A DNA stretch of 39,068 bases. It comes from Opitutus sp. GAS368 (GTDB lineage Bacteria > Verrucomicrobiota > Verrucomicrobiia > Opitutales > Opitutaceae). How positions within the stretch are numbered: position 1 is the stretch's first letter; each line of letters opens with the position of its first letter. This document shows, piece after piece, positions 36,633 to 39,068 of the stretch. The DNA is taken from contig CAMBVX010000020.1 of NCBI GenBank assembly GCA_945871085.1, forward strand, positions 1-39,068. The letters are read 5' to 3'. A program made the position numbers and the translations under genes. The notes under the pieces were generated by a model. That model did no database searches. It was not told the DNA's origin and saw nothing but the letters and a program-made list of their open reading frames with translations.

Positions 36633-36658
36633 CCCGACTCACCCGAGTCGGGTTTTTT
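36633..36658 (+). terminator. Intrinsic terminator/attenuator-like hairpin
   Basis: CCCGACTC-ACCC-GAGTCGGG followed by TTTTTT. Confidence 0.9.
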
Positions 36659-36708
36659 GTTTTCACGATCCCAACCGCCCGCTGTTCCCTCTCTTCCCAC
36701 TGCTTCCC

Positions 36709-37479
36709 ATGGCTACGCTTCTCGTTCCACCGCCTTCGCCGACCGCCGCTTCGCCGCGCAGCTCGGTGCCTCCTACACAGTCGCCGCCGATCAAGCTGCC
36801 CTCGGTGGCCGGCGGCGGCCGCACGTTGGCTGAATACGCCCAGTTTTTCGCGCTCGATGTGCCGGCGCTGAAGAATCGCGACGTGCTGGATGTCGCGGCC
36901 GGGCCGTCGTCGTTTGTGGCGGAGGCGTGCGCGCGAGGGATTGACGCAGTGGCCGTCGATCCGCGCTACGGCAGCACGCCCGACTCGCTGGCAACGCACG
37001 TGCAGCTCGACGACGCGAGCAGGCGGACGCAGCTGCGCGCGAGGCCGGAGTTGTTTCGGAGGAGAGCGTTTGCTTCGTGCGAGACGGCGGAGGCGGATCG
37101 GCGCAGCGCGGCGCAACGGTTTTTGACGGACTACGAGACGCATTTTGTGCACGGGCGCTACGTCGGCGGGGCGCTGCCACGGCTGCCGTTTTTCGACAAC
37201 GCGTTCGACCTCGTGCTGTGCGCGCACCTGTTGTTTATCTCCGCGAAACGATTTGAGCTGGAGTGGCAGGTCGCGGCGTGCCGCGAGCTGGTGCGGGTGA
37301 GTGCGGGGGAAGTGCGTGTTCATCCGGTGTGCGGCGCGGATGGTAAGCCGTATCCCAAACTCGCGGCGCTGCGGCGGGAGCTGCGGGCCGACGGCATTGG
37401 GAGCGAGGTCGTGCGCGTGGACTATGAGTTTTTCATCGGCAGCAGCGCCATGCTGGTGTTGAAGAAGGGCACGTCATGA
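36709..37479 (+). CDS. Class I SAM-dependent methyltransferase-like protein
   Basis: NRDVLDVAAGPSSFVAEACARGIDAVAVDPRYG…LPFFDNAFDLVLCAHLLF. Confidence 0.8.
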   Translation: MATLLVPPPSPTAASPRSSVPPTQSPPIKLPSVAGGGRTLAEYAQFFALDVPALKNRDVLDVAAGPSSFVAEACARGIDAVAVDPRYGSTPDSLATHVQLDDASRRTQLRARPELFRRRAFASCETAEADRRSAAQRFLTDYETHFVHGRYVGGALPRLPFFDNAFDLVLCAHLLFISAKRFELEWQVAACRELVRVSAGEVRVHPVCGADGKPYPKLAALRRELRADGIGSEVVRVDYEFFIGSSAMLVLKKGTS

Positions 37480-37811
37480 GCCACCCCACCGCCCTCGCCC
37501 GCACGCCGGAGCCGCCTTACTACGCGGTGGTTTTTACGTCGCTGCGCACGGTCGGCGACCACGGCTATGACGCGATGGCGGCGCGCATGGTGGAACTTGG
37601 TTCCAGCTACGAGGGGTTTTTGGGCATCGAGAGTGCGCGCGGCGAGGACGGTATGGGCGTCACCGTGAGTTACTGGCGCGACGAGGCGGCGATCTTTGCG
37701 TGGAAGCGCGATCCGGAACATCAGCAGGCGCAGCGCGGAGGAAGCGAGGTGTGGTATGCCGACTACGCGGTGCGAGTGGCCAAGGTGGAACGTGCCTACG
37801 GGAAATTCTGA
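37476..37811 (+). CDS. Antibiotic-biosynthesis-monooxygenase (ABM) fold protein
   Basis: YYAVVFTSLRTVGDHGYDAMAARMVELGSSYEGFLGIESARGEDGMGVTVSYWRDEAAIFAWKRDPEHQQAQ; ATGA overlap with the methyltransferase. Confidence 0.88.
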   Translation: MSHPTALARTPEPPYYAVVFTSLRTVGDHGYDAMAARMVELGSSYEGFLGIESARGEDGMGVTVSYWRDEAAIFAWKRDPEHQQAQRGGSEVWYADYAVRVAKVERAYGKF

Positions 37812-37814
37812 CGC

Positions 37815-39068
37815 ATGAGCGCCGCACCGTTTCCGCAACACATCATCGCCCGCAAGCGCGATGGACACGTGCTCACGCGCGAGGAAATCGGGGCCTTTGT
37901 GGGCGGTGCGGTCGATGGGTCGTGGGCGGATTACCAACTGAGCGCGATGCTCATGGCGATTGTTTGGCGGGGCATGACACCGCCGGAGACGGCGCACTAC
38001 ACGGAGGCGATGATGCGCTCGGGCGTCGTGGCGGATCTGGCAAGGATCGCGCTGCCGAAGGCGGACAAACATTCGACGGGTGGTGTCGGCGACAAAATAT
38101 CCCTGCACCTCGCGCCGATGATGGCAGCGTGTGGGGTGGTGGTGCCGATGATTTCTGGGCGTGGGCTCGGGCACACCGGGGGCACGCTCGACAAGTTGGA
38201 ATCCATTCCGGGGTTCAATGTGAATCTTTCGCTCGCGGCCTATCGCACGCAGTTGGAGGAAATCGGCCTCGCGTTGATCGGCCAGACCGCGGACCTCGCG
38301 CCGGCGGACAAAAAACTTTACGCGCTGCGCGACGTGACGGCGACGGTGGAGAGCATCCCGCTGATCTGTGGGAGCATCCTGTCGAAGAAACTGGCGGAGG
38401 GTATCGACGTGTTGGTGCTCGACGTGAAATTCGGGCGGGGCGCATTCATGAAGGACCAGGAGAAGGCGCGGGAGTTGGCGTTGGCGCTCGTGTCGGTCGC
38501 GACGGCGATGGGGAAGCCGACGCGCGCGGTGCTGACGGCAATGGACGAGCCTTTGGGGCGAACGGTGGGTAACGCTTTAGAGGTGAGGGAATCGATCGCG
38601 TGTCTGCGCGGCCAAGGTCCGGCGGATGTGATGGAGGTCACCTATGCGCTCGGTGAGCAGATGCTGCTGCTTGCGAAAATGGCGGCGACGAAGGAGGCGG
38701 CGCGCGCTAAATTGGAGGCGAGCATCGTGAGTGGCGCGGCGTTGGAAAAGTTTCGCGCGATGATCGTGGCGCAGGGGGGCGATGCGCGGGTGGTGGACGA
38801 GGGCGCGACGCGGTTGCCGCAGGCGAGGTGGCAGGTCGCGGTGGCGGCGAGTCGGGCGGGATGGGTGACGGAGGTCGACGCGATGGGTGTAGCGCTCGCG
38901 GCCCTACGACTCGGGGCGGGGCGCGCGAAGGCGACGGATGCGGTCGATCACGCGGTGGGTGTGAGCGGGTTGGTGAAAGTGGGTGAGCGCGTCGAGACGG
39001 GTGGGGTGCTCGGGGTAATCCACGCAAACGACGAGGGCGCTTTGTCGGAGGCGCAGGGGATGCTGGCG
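37815..39068 (+). CDS. deoA: Thymidine/pyrimidine-nucleoside phosphorylase (partial, runs off the window)
   Basis: IIARKRDGHVLTREEIGAFVGG…KADKHSTGGVGDKISLHLAPMMAACGVVVPMISGRGLGHTGGTLDKLESIPGF; no stop before the window end. Confidence 0.95.
   Translation, partial: MSAAPFPQHIIARKRDGHVLTREEIGAFVGGAVDGSWADYQLSAMLMAIVWRGMTPPETAHYTEAMMRSGVVADLARIALPKADKHSTGGVGDKISLHLAPMMAACGVVVPMISGRGLGHTGGTLDKLESIPGFNVNLSLAAYRTQLEEIGLALIGQTADLAPADKKLYALRDVTATVESIPLICGSILSKKLAEGIDVLVLDVKFGRGAFMKDQEKARELALALVSVATAMGKPTRAVLTAMDEPLGRTVGNALEVRESIACLRGQGPADVMEVTYALGEQMLLLAKMAATKEAARAKLEASIVSGAALEKFRAMIVAQGGDARVVDEGATRLPQARWQVAVAASRAGWVTEVDAMGVALAALRLGAGRAKATDAVDHAVGVSGLVKVGERVETGGVLGVIHANDEGALSEAQGMLA

Noticed and set aside
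36430-36700. SAM riboswitch upstream of the methyltransferase gene
   Set aside because: I could not recognise a known SAM riboswitch core; an attenuator-like or unclassified leader fits the visible pairing better.
1-39068. CRISPR array, tRNA or rRNA genes, prophage or biosynthetic cluster
   Set aside because: No regularly spaced repeats, no tRNA/rRNA signature recognised by eye, no phage structural genes, no PKS/NRPS-type genes; tRNAscan/Infernal would be decisive.

Overview
GC-rich bacterial chromosomal window. Gene content and the TonB receptor, sulfatase and Gfo/Idh families look Verrucomicrobia/Opitutaceae-like (inference, no search run). Main contents: (i) 0-2.4 kb, a cluster of three toxin-antitoxin (TA) modules. 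Two look intact on +. One on - is decayed: its PIN toxin is frameshifted and its antitoxin 5' end is overlapped by a MITE/REP-like element. A GC/G-rich ~70-bp repeat occurs three times here, each time downstream of a gene or module. (ii) A large TonB-dependent receptor, an orphan ParB-like protein, a TrmH/SpoU methyltransferase and several membrane proteins. (iii) A DUF4143-type ATPase, an aminotransferase, a twice-frameshifted gene, a Gfo/Idh oxidoreductase, a ceramidase-like protein, a sulfatase and a cNMP-binding histidine kinase. (iv) deoC followed by two aldehyde-dehydrogenase-like genes, the second lacking the catalytic domain, and a partial deoA-like gene at the right edge. (v) A LytS-type kinase, LytTR regulator and NatA/NatB-like ABC transporter operon. 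The intergenic regions carry several families of hairpin elements. The most interesting non-coding candidates are the TA/repeat array, an attenuator-like leader at 36.43-36.66 kb with a short ORF containing three Trp codons, and a ~107-bp inverted-repeat element at 24.1 kb centred on a perfect 23-bp palindrome. No tRNA, rRNA or CRISPR was recognised.
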